Assembly (NCBI GenBank): GCA_002170485.2
Contig: NHDZ02000073.1
Span: 1-64,000, forward strand
Length of the DNA stretch: 64,000 bases
Reading direction: 5' to 3'
Source: MED660 sp002691025
Lineage (GTDB): Bacteria > Myxococcota_A > UBA9160 > UBA4427
Part shown: one piece after another, positions 38,157 through 47,071 of the stretch
Numbering within the stretch: the first letter of the stretch is position 1
How the letters are laid out: each line of letters starts with the position of its first letter
The notes under the pieces: model-generated
The model's database searches: none
The model's input: only the letters and a program-made list of their open reading frames with translations
What the model was told of the DNA's origin: nothing
Position numbers and translations under genes: made by a program

Positions 38157-39144
38157 CGCCGGCTTCGCCTCGTGCAACACCCAGGGCTCGCTCGAAATCT
38201 TCCGGCGCTGGACACTCGGCCCCGATTTCCTCGAAACGGGCTCTCTGCGCATGAAGCATATGACGTTCGGCACCGAGTACACCGGGCGTAGCTCCATAGC
38301 GGAGATCACCCACCACTGGATGGCCGAAGTGGGACAGACTCGCTCGGATCTGATGAAGAAACCCCGTCCGCGGTCGGATTTCAACGAGGCTCGTCGAACC
38401 GAAAACCTCAAGCACCTGAACCGCTTGACGAATCTCTCGAGCCCGACCTCGAGCCCGATCCGATTCCGTCGCAACGCGGACCCGAGCGGGGCGATGCCGG
38501 GAAACACAAAGCCAGAGACGCATCTCTTCATCGTGCTCAGACCAACGCGGCTTGCCTTCCACGAGAGCAAGATAGGTTTTCTCCACACGATGTTCCGCAA
38601 AAGCCCGACGCAAGGTCCGCCAGACAGGCTCCTGCGTGGCCATCAAGAGGACGCCCGAAGTATCCACATCCAGACGATGCACGACGCCGCTTCTGAGTCC
38701 TCCTTCCCCCACGCCCCGAATCTCAGGATCGAGCTCGGCCACGCAGGAGAGCACGGTCGCCGACTCCTCTTCATCCAGAGGATGGACTGGCATTCCAGCG
38801 GGTTTGGCCAGGGCAAGCCATCCCGACCCACGAGCCAGCTCTTCTGGAATCTCATCTCCGGGTCGGTTCAGATGGATTACCTGATCTCGACCCGCTCGAT
38901 AGACCCCCACCTCGATCAAACCCCGCGAGGGAAGAGACAAGCCTTTGTCACTCAAGCCCAGGGTCCGACCGTCCAGCGAAACCGCGCCGGAGTCCAGCAG
39001 GCGCCGCACCTGCGCTCGCGAGAGCGCCAATTCCGTCGCCAGGAAGAGGTCCAGCCTCGATCCCTGATTCGACTCGACGAGGTTCAGAAGCCGCGAAGGC
39101 GACTCGAGTTCCACGGATACAAGCCCTGAATCCTTCTTTTCCAT
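38134..39144 (-). CDS. RluA/RluD-family RNA pseudouridine synthase
   Basis: 336 residues. N-terminal S4 RNA-binding domain (SRLDLFLATELALSRAQVRRL, about 29-49), then the catalytic domain with VVHRLDVDTSG, whose Asp is the essential nucleophile, and RTGFLHQIRASLSHFGHPVVGD. It isomerises uridines in 23S rRNA or tRNA; RluD, RluC and TruC cannot be separated here. Divergent from the citramalate synthase gene across 198 bases that show no clear element. Confidence 0.88.
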   Translation of the reverse strand: MEKKDSGLVSVELESPSRLLNLVESNQGSRLDLFLATELALSRAQVRRLLDSGAVSLDGRTLGLSDKGLSLPSRGLIEVGVYRAGRDQVIHLNRPGDEIPEELARGSGWLALAKPAGMPVHPLDEEESATVLSCVAELDPEIRGVGEGGLRSGVVHRLDVDTSGVLLMATQEPVWRTLRRAFAEHRVEKTYLALVEGKPRWSEHDEEMRLWLCVSRHRPARVRVATESDRARGRAREIRQAVQVLEVFGSTSLVEIRPRTGFLHQIRASLSHFGHPVVGDLRYGATPGVLGAERHMLHAQRARFEEIGAECPAPEDFERALGVARGEAGVSEPEST

Positions 39145-39342
39145 GATTGCCCTTCATCCAGCCGATTTCAGCCCCAGGTGAGTGTAGCGGGCTCCACTCG
39201 ACAACCGATCCTCCCCTCGGTTACCCTTCGGCTCCTGCTCACGCCCCCAGAAGATCCGCACGGGAGATACCCCGACGGAAGCCGCGCGTGATCCTCGGCG
39301 CAAAGTCAATCTAGGCCCGTGTGGCCAGATCAGGTCGAATCC

Positions 39343-40971
39343 ATGAGTGAAAACAGCCCGAGACCCAGCCAGATCGCCATCATGGATACAACACTCCGTG
39401 ACGGCGAACAGACACCGGATGTCTCGTATACGCCCGCCGAAAAACTGCAGCTGGCGCGCATCCTGCTTCTCGAGGCGGAGGTGGACCGAATCGAGATCGC
39501 TTCAACCCGGGTTTCCGAGGGCGAGCGCGAGGCCGCTCGAAGTGTCACCCGGTGGGCCCGAAAAGCCCGCGTCATCAAACGCGTCGAGATGCTCGGATAT
39601 TGCGATGGCAAGGCTTCCGTGGACTGGATCACCGAGGTCGGCGGAAAAGTCATGAACCTCCTGGTCAAGGGATCTGAAAAGCATTGCCGAGGCCAACTGG
39701 GCCTGGCCCCGGAGCAACATCGCGAAAGGGTCGAGCAGACGGTGCGCTATGCCCGCCGCAAGCGCTTGACCGTCAATGTCTACCTTGAAGATTGGTCCAG
39801 TGGTGTTCGCGACTCCTTCGACTACGTCTTCTCGATGATCCAGCTGCTTCGCGAGCTCAGGGTCTCTCGAATCTACCTGGCCGATACGCTGGGTATCCTG
39901 GCCCCCAATGATGTCACTCGATATGTCGGCCTGATGACCTCGACCTGGCCCAATATCGATTTCGAATACCATGGACACAACGATTATGGGCTGGCCACCG
40001 CCAACTGCCTGGCCGCAGTGGCGGCCGGCGCGCGCGGTATCCACACCAGCGTCAATAGCATGGGGGAAAGGGCCGGAAATTCATCGCTCACCGAAGTCGT
40101 CACTGCCATCCACGATCACAGTGAAATGCGCACAGCACTCAATGAAAGCCGATTGACAGATCTCGCCCGGATCGTGGAAACCTTCAGCGGAAAGGATCTC
40201 GCCGCCAATGCACCGATCGTGGGGCGTGATGTGTTCACCCAGACCGCCGGCATCCACGCCGATGGCGACGCCAAGGGCGACCTCTACCATAGCCGGCTTG
40301 AGCACACCCGATTCGGCCGAGCGCGCCGCTACGCACTGGGCAAACTTTCTGGCAAGGCTTCATTGGATCACAATCTCGAGCGCCTCGGCATCGAACTGCC
40401 TGCCTCCGACCATGCGATGGTGCTCGAACGCATCATCGAACTGGGTGACAAGAAGCATGTCGTCTCCCCTGAGGACCTTCCCTACATCATCGCCGATGTC
40501 TTGAAGACGCCCGCAGACCAGATGCTCCAGATTACCCACTACCGTGTCCAGGTGGGTACAAACGAAGAGCCCAAGGCAGAAGTTTCCCTGAGCCATCTCG
40601 GCCAGGATGAAAAAGCGGAAGCCAGTGGCGACGGCGGATACGATGCATTCATGAATGCACTGAAGAAGGCGGCACGGAAGTTCGATATCCCGGTTCCCCA
40701 ACTCGCGGACTTCAAGGTCCGTATCCCGCCGGGCGGACGAACCGGTGCGCTTGTCGAGACCCAGGTGAGTTGGCGAACGGGCAAGGGGAATCCGAGCTTT
40801 CAATCCAACCTCGGAGAGACCTTTACCACCATCGGGGTCGACTCCGACCAGTTGGCCGCCGCCGTCATCGCCACGGAGAAGATGCTGAACCTGGTCATCC
40901 AGAACAGGAAGCCCGTAAAGAAGAGTGGGGCTCGCCGAGCCGCCAAGAAAAAGGCTCGGAAATCGCGCTAG
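39343..40971 (+). CDS. cimA: (R)-citramalate synthase, LeuA/CimA family
   Basis: 542 residues from ATG (a GTG 24 bases upstream is possible). DRE-TIM enzyme with TTLRDGEQTPDVSY, the metal site HGHNDYGLA, and the C-terminal LeuA regulatory domain (DGGYDAFMNAL, RIPPGG). Throughout, it resembles the Leptospira citramalate synthase as I recall it, including the pyruvate-pocket positions in RVEMLGYCDG, NLLVKGS and NVYLEDWS. It therefore probably joins pyruvate and acetyl-CoA to citramalate for isoleucine, rather than making isopropylmalate. The regulatory domain suggests isoleucine feedback. The last 18 residues are a basic Lys/Arg/Ala tail, unusual for this family. Confidence 0.85.
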   Translation: MSENSPRPSQIAIMDTTLRDGEQTPDVSYTPAEKLQLARILLLEAEVDRIEIASTRVSEGEREAARSVTRWARKARVIKRVEMLGYCDGKASVDWITEVGGKVMNLLVKGSEKHCRGQLGLAPEQHRERVEQTVRYARRKRLTVNVYLEDWSSGVRDSFDYVFSMIQLLRELRVSRIYLADTLGILAPNDVTRYVGLMTSTWPNIDFEYHGHNDYGLATANCLAAVAAGARGIHTSVNSMGERAGNSSLTEVVTAIHDHSEMRTALNESRLTDLARIVETFSGKDLAANAPIVGRDVFTQTAGIHADGDAKGDLYHSRLEHTRFGRARRYALGKLSGKASLDHNLERLGIELPASDHAMVLERIIELGDKKHVVSPEDLPYIIADVLKTPADQMLQITHYRVQVGTNEEPKAEVSLSHLGQDEKAEASGDGGYDAFMNALKKAARKFDIPVPQLADFKVRIPPGGRTGALVETQVSWRTGKGNPSFQSNLGETFTTIGVDSDQLAAAVIATEKMLNLVIQNRKPVKKSGARRAAKKKARKSR

Positions 40972-40980
40972 GGCGGGACC

Positions 40981-41961
40981 ATGCAGAAAGCCAGATCGAT
41001 CGTCTGCTTGTGCCTACTCGGCTTGATTTGGGTGGGCTGCAAATCCGTTGCCCAGAAGAAGGCCGAAGCCCCTTACGGACCCACCGAAAGCGTCCTTGAA
41101 GTGGTGGCTGTACTCCGTCGCTACGTTCCCGACGACACCTACCGTTTTCCGCCCCCCACCGACTTCACGGGCCGGAACGCATACCGTTCTACGCTTCTGA
41201 GAATGGAAAGCATCGAGAGTATCCACGCCAACGCGCTCCGCAGTGGCTACATGAAACCCGTGGTCCACTTTTCCAAAGGCCGATCCCTGGAACGCCTCCG
41301 AGCCTACGATCTGGCGCAAAACCAATACCTCGAAGTGGAGAAGCTCGACTCACCACTCAAGGAGGAAGCCCAGCACAGCGCAGAAGTCTGTGGGCGTATC
41401 CATGAAGCGGTCCTGATCGGAATCCAGGACCCGAACCCGATGAACGAAGGGGAGAAGGTCTCCCAAGAGGCAGCCGACCAAACCCCCGAAGAAGTCACTC
41501 AGGCCCTGGAAGAGCGGGTGGCTCTCCTGGCCTTTCTGAAAGACGAGGAAAAAGGCTCTCATTACCAGTATGTGATCTCCGAAGAAATCGAGCGAGCCGA
41601 CCAGACCCGAGCGGCCTGGTTCGTCAACAATCGGTACCGTATCCCCGACGGGCAACTTCGAGCCCTCGCGGAACTCCAAAGGGTGGTGCGACGTCACCCA
41701 GGAAGCAAGAACCGACTGGAGCATATGCTTGCACTCGCCGAACTCTATGATGATCTGGCCCACGAATATGTGGACGCGGTTCCGCCTGCCAGCCTCAACT
41801 TCGACCCCGCTCTCTTCCAGGACCTGGTGGATCCCGCAACCCAGATCTATGAGTCCGTGGCGGCCCACGACGGCACGACCCAGAAACTGGAAGCCGCCCG
41901 CAGACTTGAAGCCTTCCTGGCCTTCACCTTGACGGTAGACCGTGACCGATTCACACACTGA
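40981..41961 (+). CDS. Putative lipoprotein of unknown function
   Basis: 326 residues, nine bases after cimA. N-terminal signal LLGLIWVGC with a lipobox-like Cys at 20, so probably an outer- or inner-membrane lipoprotein. The rest is mostly alpha-helical and charged, with repeated Arg/Glu/Leu-rich helices (RSLERLRAYDLAQNQYLEV, RHPGSKNRLEHMLALAELYDD) that look TPR-like. I recognise no family. Overlaps the next gene by 20 bases, so the two probably work together. Confidence 0.65.
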   Translation: MQKARSIVCLCLLGLIWVGCKSVAQKKAEAPYGPTESVLEVVAVLRRYVPDDTYRFPPPTDFTGRNAYRSTLLRMESIESIHANALRSGYMKPVVHFSKGRSLERLRAYDLAQNQYLEVEKLDSPLKEEAQHSAEVCGRIHEAVLIGIQDPNPMNEGEKVSQEAADQTPEEVTQALEERVALLAFLKDEEKGSHYQYVISEEIERADQTRAAWFVNNRYRIPDGQLRALAELQRVVRRHPGSKNRLEHMLALAELYDDLAHEYVDAVPPASLNFDPALFQDLVDPATQIYESVAAHDGTTQKLEAARRLEAFLAFTLTVDRDRFTH

Positions 41962-44248
41962 GATCCTGAGAACACTCCGGCATTGGCTACTCGCCCTGAT
42001 CCTGGGCCTGCCTCTCGGGGTCAGTTGCGCCCAGACGGCACCGCCCCTGGGAGACCCGATCCTTCTCCCCATGAAACGTTCCGTGGGCTGGCTCCCCGAA
42101 CCCACCGACAAAGCCGGCGCCACGGCCGCCGCAGCCGCCCTGGCCAACAAGCCCAAACTGCTTGAAGAGCAGGTCGTCATCATTCGGGAAACCAACGACA
42201 GCCACAAAGGCGAAGATCTTGAAATCCTGAGCCAGGACCTGGTCCACTCCACCTTGGATGATCCGAGAGCCTACCGGGAAGCCAGCACAAAACTGACGAA
42301 AGGCTATGGGACAGACCATGCGGTACAAGCCCGACTCGATCAGGCGGTCGGCAACGACCCCCTGGACCTGGCTCGACAAAGACGTTGGGATACATGGGAA
42401 ACCTACTGGGCTCGCACCTTCAACGCCGTAGCGAAAACCGTCGGCCAGTCCGTGACGAGTGGATTCATCCTGGCGCCGGTCCAACTGGCGACCACAACCG
42501 GTCACTATCTCGCTTCTTTCTCCAACGATGAGCCGCTCTCGACTTCGGGTCGCCAGGAACTCGCACTCCACAAGGAATACCTGGCTCGTCACGGCGATGC
42601 CGACAACGCGGAAGACATCCAGAAAAGAGTGGACAAGAACCAGGAGCGGCTCGTCTCGACCATGCACAAGCGAAGACTGCGCGCCGCCCGATACGCGCGC
42701 AACTCCGGGAAGCACCGAGCCGCGATTCTCGAGTCGAAACGGGCGTTGGCGTGGGGCCACCATGAAGATGCAGTCGAGATCAAACAGGTTTCGCAACAAA
42801 AGCTACAAGAGCAACTTCGACTTCTCGGCCAATCCCTCAAAGCCGCTGATCAAGATGGCTTCAATCACGGTGACGAATGGGACGTCAACCTGGCCACCGA
42901 ACTGCTACTGACCTCATCGCGCAAAGAGCCTCTTTCAGAGGACACACTCGAAGTGCTGAAGAAACACGCCTACCAGGATGGACCCCGAAACGGAGAATCC
43001 CTCTACATCTACGCCATGGCCCAGAAAGAAGCCGGCTTCGAGGACCAGAGTTGGGCCACCCTCCAACACCTCTCCAAACAGGGTCACGGTGAAACACCCA
43101 TGGCCCGACACGCCAGCCACTCACTCAACGACGCCTGGCAGAATCCCTACAGGGCTTATCGTTCCATGATCAGCGAACGAAACAACGAGAAGTGGAAATG
43201 GCGCATTCTCGGTGGCTATGCCAACGGAACAAAGTACCCCAACCTGCCCCGTCCCGTAGCCTATACGCTCGAGGGGCCTGGAATCGCCAGCACGGTCGCG
43301 ACCTCGCCCGTCCGAATGATCTTTGCAAATCTGGGCAAGGAGCCGGACTTCCAGCGCCCGGCGGCTGTTCTTGGCTATCGCTACCTCGAACTCAACCCAC
43401 GAGGAACCCACAGTCGGGAAGTCATGATATGGCTCTTCAAGTATGAGCAAAAACGTGGAAATCATGCCGCTGCACTTCGTTTGGCCGATTTCATTCCTGG
43501 AACCGATCCAGAGAAGAGGAATGCACTCGCAGAAGCCGCCTCCAATCAAGCGCTCACCGCAGCCAATCGTTCCAAACGCCCCGACTACCGCACCCATATA
43601 CTCCGACAGACCTCGACCGAGTACCCCGACACCCAAGCCGGCGTGATCGCGGGCAAGGAGGTCAGGCTCGCGCTCGTCCACTCTTCACCGCAGAAGATCA
43701 GGATGACGCGTGACTTCCTCAAGCAGAACCCGCGCGTTTCCGGAGACACCGGGCTCGGACTGAACCCGAACATGATCAACGGTGAACTCGACGACGGAGA
43801 ACTCCACCCATCGGGTGTCAGCATGCTCGGTGGACGAAGGCTCCAGTTCAACATGGTCCAACACGACAAAACAGGGGATGACCCGCCGGCCATCGTGAAA
43901 AAACAGGTCTCCCAGGACAGGATGGCGAAGCTCGCTTCCTCTCTGGAGGAAACCACCCAACGAAACCAGCTTCTGGATCAGGATGATCTTCTTGACTCAG
44001 ACGCAGATCGGGATCACTTCCTTGAACGAGCTCGGGTCGGCCTCACCGAGCAGAAGGACCATCGACCGAGTGCCCAGAGTACCTACGTCTACAAGAGCAT
44101 GAGAGAACGATACGGACTCGTACGGGGTCGGGACTCGATCCTGCCATTCGATCTGGTTGTCCAGGGCAATTTCCAGGACCTCGGACTCGGCGCCTTCCCC
44201 CGATGGCGAGAGCCAGAACAAACACCCGACGCATTCCTCTATCGGTAG
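41942..44248 (+). CDS. Large exported helical-repeat protein, unknown function
   Basis: 768 residues from a GTG overlapping the upstream gene. Residues about 15-29 form a signal peptide ending LPLGVSC, possibly a second lipoprotein. The remainder is largely helical with TPR/solenoid-like stretches (SGKHRAAILESKRALAWGHHE, SLYIYAMAQKEAGFEDQSW, KRGNHAAALRLADF) and a glycine/aspartate-rich C-terminal third with no recognised motif. A short hydrophobic patch near 167-187 may be membrane-associated. No catalytic residues recognised. With 40981-41961 it forms an envelope pair; tethering or scaffolding is conceivable but unsupported. Ends two bases before the convergent glcF. Confidence 0.65.
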   Translation: MTDSHTEILRTLRHWLLALILGLPLGVSCAQTAPPLGDPILLPMKRSVGWLPEPTDKAGATAAAAALANKPKLLEEQVVIIRETNDSHKGEDLEILSQDLVHSTLDDPRAYREASTKLTKGYGTDHAVQARLDQAVGNDPLDLARQRRWDTWETYWARTFNAVAKTVGQSVTSGFILAPVQLATTTGHYLASFSNDEPLSTSGRQELALHKEYLARHGDADNAEDIQKRVDKNQERLVSTMHKRRLRAARYARNSGKHRAAILESKRALAWGHHEDAVEIKQVSQQKLQEQLRLLGQSLKAADQDGFNHGDEWDVNLATELLLTSSRKEPLSEDTLEVLKKHAYQDGPRNGESLYIYAMAQKEAGFEDQSWATLQHLSKQGHGETPMARHASHSLNDAWQNPYRAYRSMISERNNEKWKWRILGGYANGTKYPNLPRPVAYTLEGPGIASTVATSPVRMIFANLGKEPDFQRPAAVLGYRYLELNPRGTHSREVMIWLFKYEQKRGNHAAALRLADFIPGTDPEKRNALAEAASNQALTAANRSKRPDYRTHILRQTSTEYPDTQAGVIAGKEVRLALVHSSPQKIRMTRDFLKQNPRVSGDTGLGLNPNMINGELDDGELHPSGVSMLGGRRLQFNMVQHDKTGDDPPAIVKKQVSQDRMAKLASSLEETTQRNQLLDQDDLLDSDADRDHFLERARVGLTEQKDHRPSAQSTYVYKSMRERYGLVRGRDSILPFDLVVQGNFQDLGLGAFPRWREPEQTPDAFLYR

Positions 44249-44250
44249 TT

Positions 44251-45555
44251 TCAAGCTACCGGGGATTCGTCCGGGCCCAGGGCTTGATCGAGCAACTCGA
44301 TGGGGTGGGCCACCTCGGCCTCCCAGCCCCTGGACGCCACACCGGATTGCAATTGCATCAGGCACCCGGGATTGCCAGTCAAGATCCACTCTGGGGCCGC
44401 CGCCTCCAGGTCGTCCAGTTTCTGCTCGAGAACTGCATCCGCCATCTGCGCCTGCAACAGGTTGTAGGTACCGGCAGCGCCACAACAGCGATCGGCGTTG
44501 GCATGCGGAACGAGTTCCAGGTCCGGGATCAAATCCAACAGACGCCGAGGAGCGGAAGCCACCCCCTGCGCATGCACCAGGTGGCAGGGGTCGTCATAGC
44601 AGACACGTGCCGGCAGACTTCGAAGAGGCTCGCGAAAGCCCACCTCATCCAGAAACTCGGCGACGTCTCTCGCCTTCCCCTCAAGCGATCCAGAACCCTC
44701 GGGCAACCAGTGATCCACCTCACGAAGCGCAGCCCCGCAGCCTGCAGAGTTCGTGATCAGGGCATCAAAGCCTTCCGTGTCTTCCCCACCAAAAGCCTGC
44801 TTGTTCTGTCTCGCCAGATCGCGGGCGGAAGCCAGATCACCCGAATGCGCATGAAGCGCCCCACAACAGACCTGATCACCCGGCACCCAGACATCGAAAC
44901 CGTTGGCCGCCAGTACACGCACGCTGGCCCGATTGATCCGCCCGAACAACTCAGGCATGACGCACCCCTCAAGAAAAGCCACGCGTCCACGTCGAGGGCT
45001 TTTGGCGGGCGTAAAGGCGGGCAGCCTTTCTCGCTCCGCCGAGGGCGGTATGGCCGGAAGAAGGCGCTGGGCACGGGAAAGGCCTCCGGGCAGGAAGGGC
45101 GCGGCGAGACGATCCAGGCGAAGGCGCTGCACCCACCCCAGCAATGAAACCAACCACTTGAGGCGACCCTTGTGAGCCAGTACATGTCGTAGAGCAAAGC
45201 CCTCGACGCGAAACCCCAGCCCCTTTCGCAAACCGCTCTGAGCCACAATGGCCCGACCCTGCTCGAGCAAGGCGCCGTAGCGGACACCGGATGGACATTT
45301 GGTTTCACAAGCCCTGCAGCCCAGACAAAGGTGCAATTCGTCTGCCACTGTCTGGGAAAGTTCGATCTCTCCTTCCGCCACTCCACGCATCAAATGGACT
45401 CGACCCCGGGGAGAACTGGTCTCGCGACCGGTGACTCGATAGGTCGGGCAAGACGTCAGACACAAACCACAGTGGACGCAATCGAGCGTTCCGGAATAGA
45501 TCTCCGAATCGACATCAAGAATCTGGATCGGCTCTGGACATTCGGCAGACGACAA
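44251..45555 (-). CDS. glcF: Glycolate oxidase iron-sulfur subunit GlcF
   Basis: 434 residues. Two [4Fe-4S] motifs at the N-terminus: C-x2-C-x2-C-x3-CP in LDCVHCGLCLTSCPTYRV and the second in LHLCLGCRACETKCPSGV. Two CCG-type cysteine-rich domains follow (DQVCCGALHAHSG and DRCCGAAGTYN with the matching upstream Cys). It passes electrons from glycolate/lactate oxidation to the quinone pool with GlcD and GlcE. Separated from glcE by 226 bases, unusually far for this operon; that gap shows no gene. Confidence 0.93.
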   Translation of the reverse strand: MSSAECPEPIQILDVDSEIYSGTLDCVHCGLCLTSCPTYRVTGRETSSPRGRVHLMRGVAEGEIELSQTVADELHLCLGCRACETKCPSGVRYGALLEQGRAIVAQSGLRKGLGFRVEGFALRHVLAHKGRLKWLVSLLGWVQRLRLDRLAAPFLPGGLSRAQRLLPAIPPSAERERLPAFTPAKSPRRGRVAFLEGCVMPELFGRINRASVRVLAANGFDVWVPGDQVCCGALHAHSGDLASARDLARQNKQAFGGEDTEGFDALITNSAGCGAALREVDHWLPEGSGSLEGKARDVAEFLDEVGFREPLRSLPARVCYDDPCHLVHAQGVASAPRRLLDLIPDLELVPHANADRCCGAAGTYNLLQAQMADAVLEQKLDDLEAAAPEWILTGNPGCLMQLQSGVASRGWEAEVAHPIELLDQALGPDESPVA

Positions 45556-45781
45556 AAGAACTCTTCCTGGATGTAATGACGTGGGAGCGCAGCCACCTGG
45601 CTGTCAATCCGAACCGGGTCGAAAATCAAATCGGAGTCGGTACCGGCCTGCTCCATGAACCGATACTTTGCCCGAAGAACCTTCCCATTCTACCCCGAAA
45701 AAGATGGATTCGTAGAGACAGTTCAAAACCGATGACGGAAAGTCCCTCGCCTTCGGGAAGCGGACCCTCAGCTTTGAGTGG

Positions 45782-47071
45782 CTAGAAGGATTTCACGAAA
45801 CATCCCCGATTCAGAAGCGACAGGGGATCAAACTGCATCTTGAGTTCTCCCATCAGGTTCTGTGGGTCCTGCGTGTTGAAACCAGCCAGTTCATCCGGGC
45901 AAGGTGCGGGAAAAGACTCAATGACCCAATCCGCCCTCACCCGAGCCGCCACCCTTTCAATCAAAGCCAGGGGGTTCGGAAGATCCTTCGTGACCCTCGA
46001 GGCCGTTGGATCATGAAACGCGTAGACGGTGGTGGGTTCGGGATAAGCCAGAACCTCGAAGCCAGCCTCATCCAGCAGGCGACAGGCTTCTTCCAGGCCG
46101 GAAGGCAGAAGATGAAGGCGCACTCGAAAGCCACCCGGGGAAGCCGGCCGATAAAGAGCCTTCAAGGAATCCAACGCCTGGGACGAGAGGCTCTGGGCAG
46201 TGGCCTGGTCGGCCAACCACTCGCTGTCGTACCGGGTCACGGTTTCATCGCCCGCGCATTCCACCAGGAGTCGCCAGCAGGCTCCGGCCTTTGGGGGAGC
46301 CCCAAGCCCAGAAACACGAGTGGCCAGGGTTTCTGGAAGAAGAACCACGGCGCGAGCCGATGTCCGACGCGAGGCCTCAAGCGCAATCCGGAAGCTGGCC
46401 TCTCCGCCATCCAGGGAAAGCGCCATGCATTCGACGGACTCGACCTTCGGATGCAACCTGAGCCAGGCGCTCTCGATGATCGCAAGCGTCCCGAAGGACC
46501 CGACATAGAGCTTGGCCATGTCATAGCCCGTCACGTTCTTCACCACTCGAGCACCACAACGGGTTCGCTCACCCGTCGCCAGCGTCGTCTCAAGACCCAG
46601 CACATTGTCACGAACGGCGCCGAATCCAAGCCGGCGCGGTCCGGAGTTGGCTGTCGCCAGGGTTCCACCCAAGGTGGCCCCCAAGGCGCTGGCTTCCATG
46701 GGCAGGGTCCAGCCGGCTTCATCCGCGACTTGAACCAGATCTTCAAGAGGCGTGCCCGCATGGGCCCTCATGACTCCATCCGCTGCGTCGCATTCATCGA
46801 TTCCAGAAATCGCTCGACAGGAAAGGCGGATCTGAGTGTCCTGGACTGCCTTGATCATATCGAGCCGAGTGCCCGCGCCCGTAACCAGAACCGGCTCGGA
46901 GTGCGCTGACAGGACCTGCATCACCTGAGCGAGTCCGTCCACCGACTCTGGCTCCAGACCGAAACGGAGCGGCACATCGCCGGCGATCACCGGCGGATCA
47001 AAACGGGAGAAACCGGAACTGGAAAGTGCCTCCAGCTCAGAGATGACGATCGGCTCTGAAAGGTCCCTCAC
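45782..47071 (-). CDS. glcE: Glycolate oxidase FAD-binding subunit GlcE
   Basis: 429 residues if translation begins at the GTG that overlaps the glcD stop (GTGA); a start 51 bases upstream gives a longer overlap. FAD_binding_4 (PCMH-type) domain with VTGAGTRLD and the GGTLATANSGPRRLGFGAVRD flavin loop, and VKNVTGYDMAKLYVGSFGTLAII. Partner of GlcD in glycolate dehydrogenase. The C-terminal third is shorter and diverged relative to GlcD, as is usual for GlcE. Confidence 0.92.
   Translation of the reverse strand: MRDLSEPIVISELEALSSSGFSRFDPPVIAGDVPLRFGLEPESVDGLAQVMQVLSAHSEPVLVTGAGTRLDMIKAVQDTQIRLSCRAISGIDECDAADGVMRAHAGTPLEDLVQVADEAGWTLPMEASALGATLGGTLATANSGPRRLGFGAVRDNVLGLETTLATGERTRCGARVVKNVTGYDMAKLYVGSFGTLAIIESAWLRLHPKVESVECMALSLDGGEASFRIALEASRRTSARAVVLLPETLATRVSGLGAPPKAGACWRLLVECAGDETVTRYDSEWLADQATAQSLSSQALDSLKALYRPASPGGFRVRLHLLPSGLEEACRLLDEAGFEVLAYPEPTTVYAFHDPTASRVTKDLPNPLALIERVAARVRADWVIESFPAPCPDELAGFNTQDPQNLMGELKMQFDPLSLLNRGCFVKSF

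Noticed and set aside
44203..45147. Plus-strand frame opposite glcF
   Set aside because: The Fe-S cysteine motifs of glcF prove the minus-strand frame; the plus frame is low-complexity and basic.
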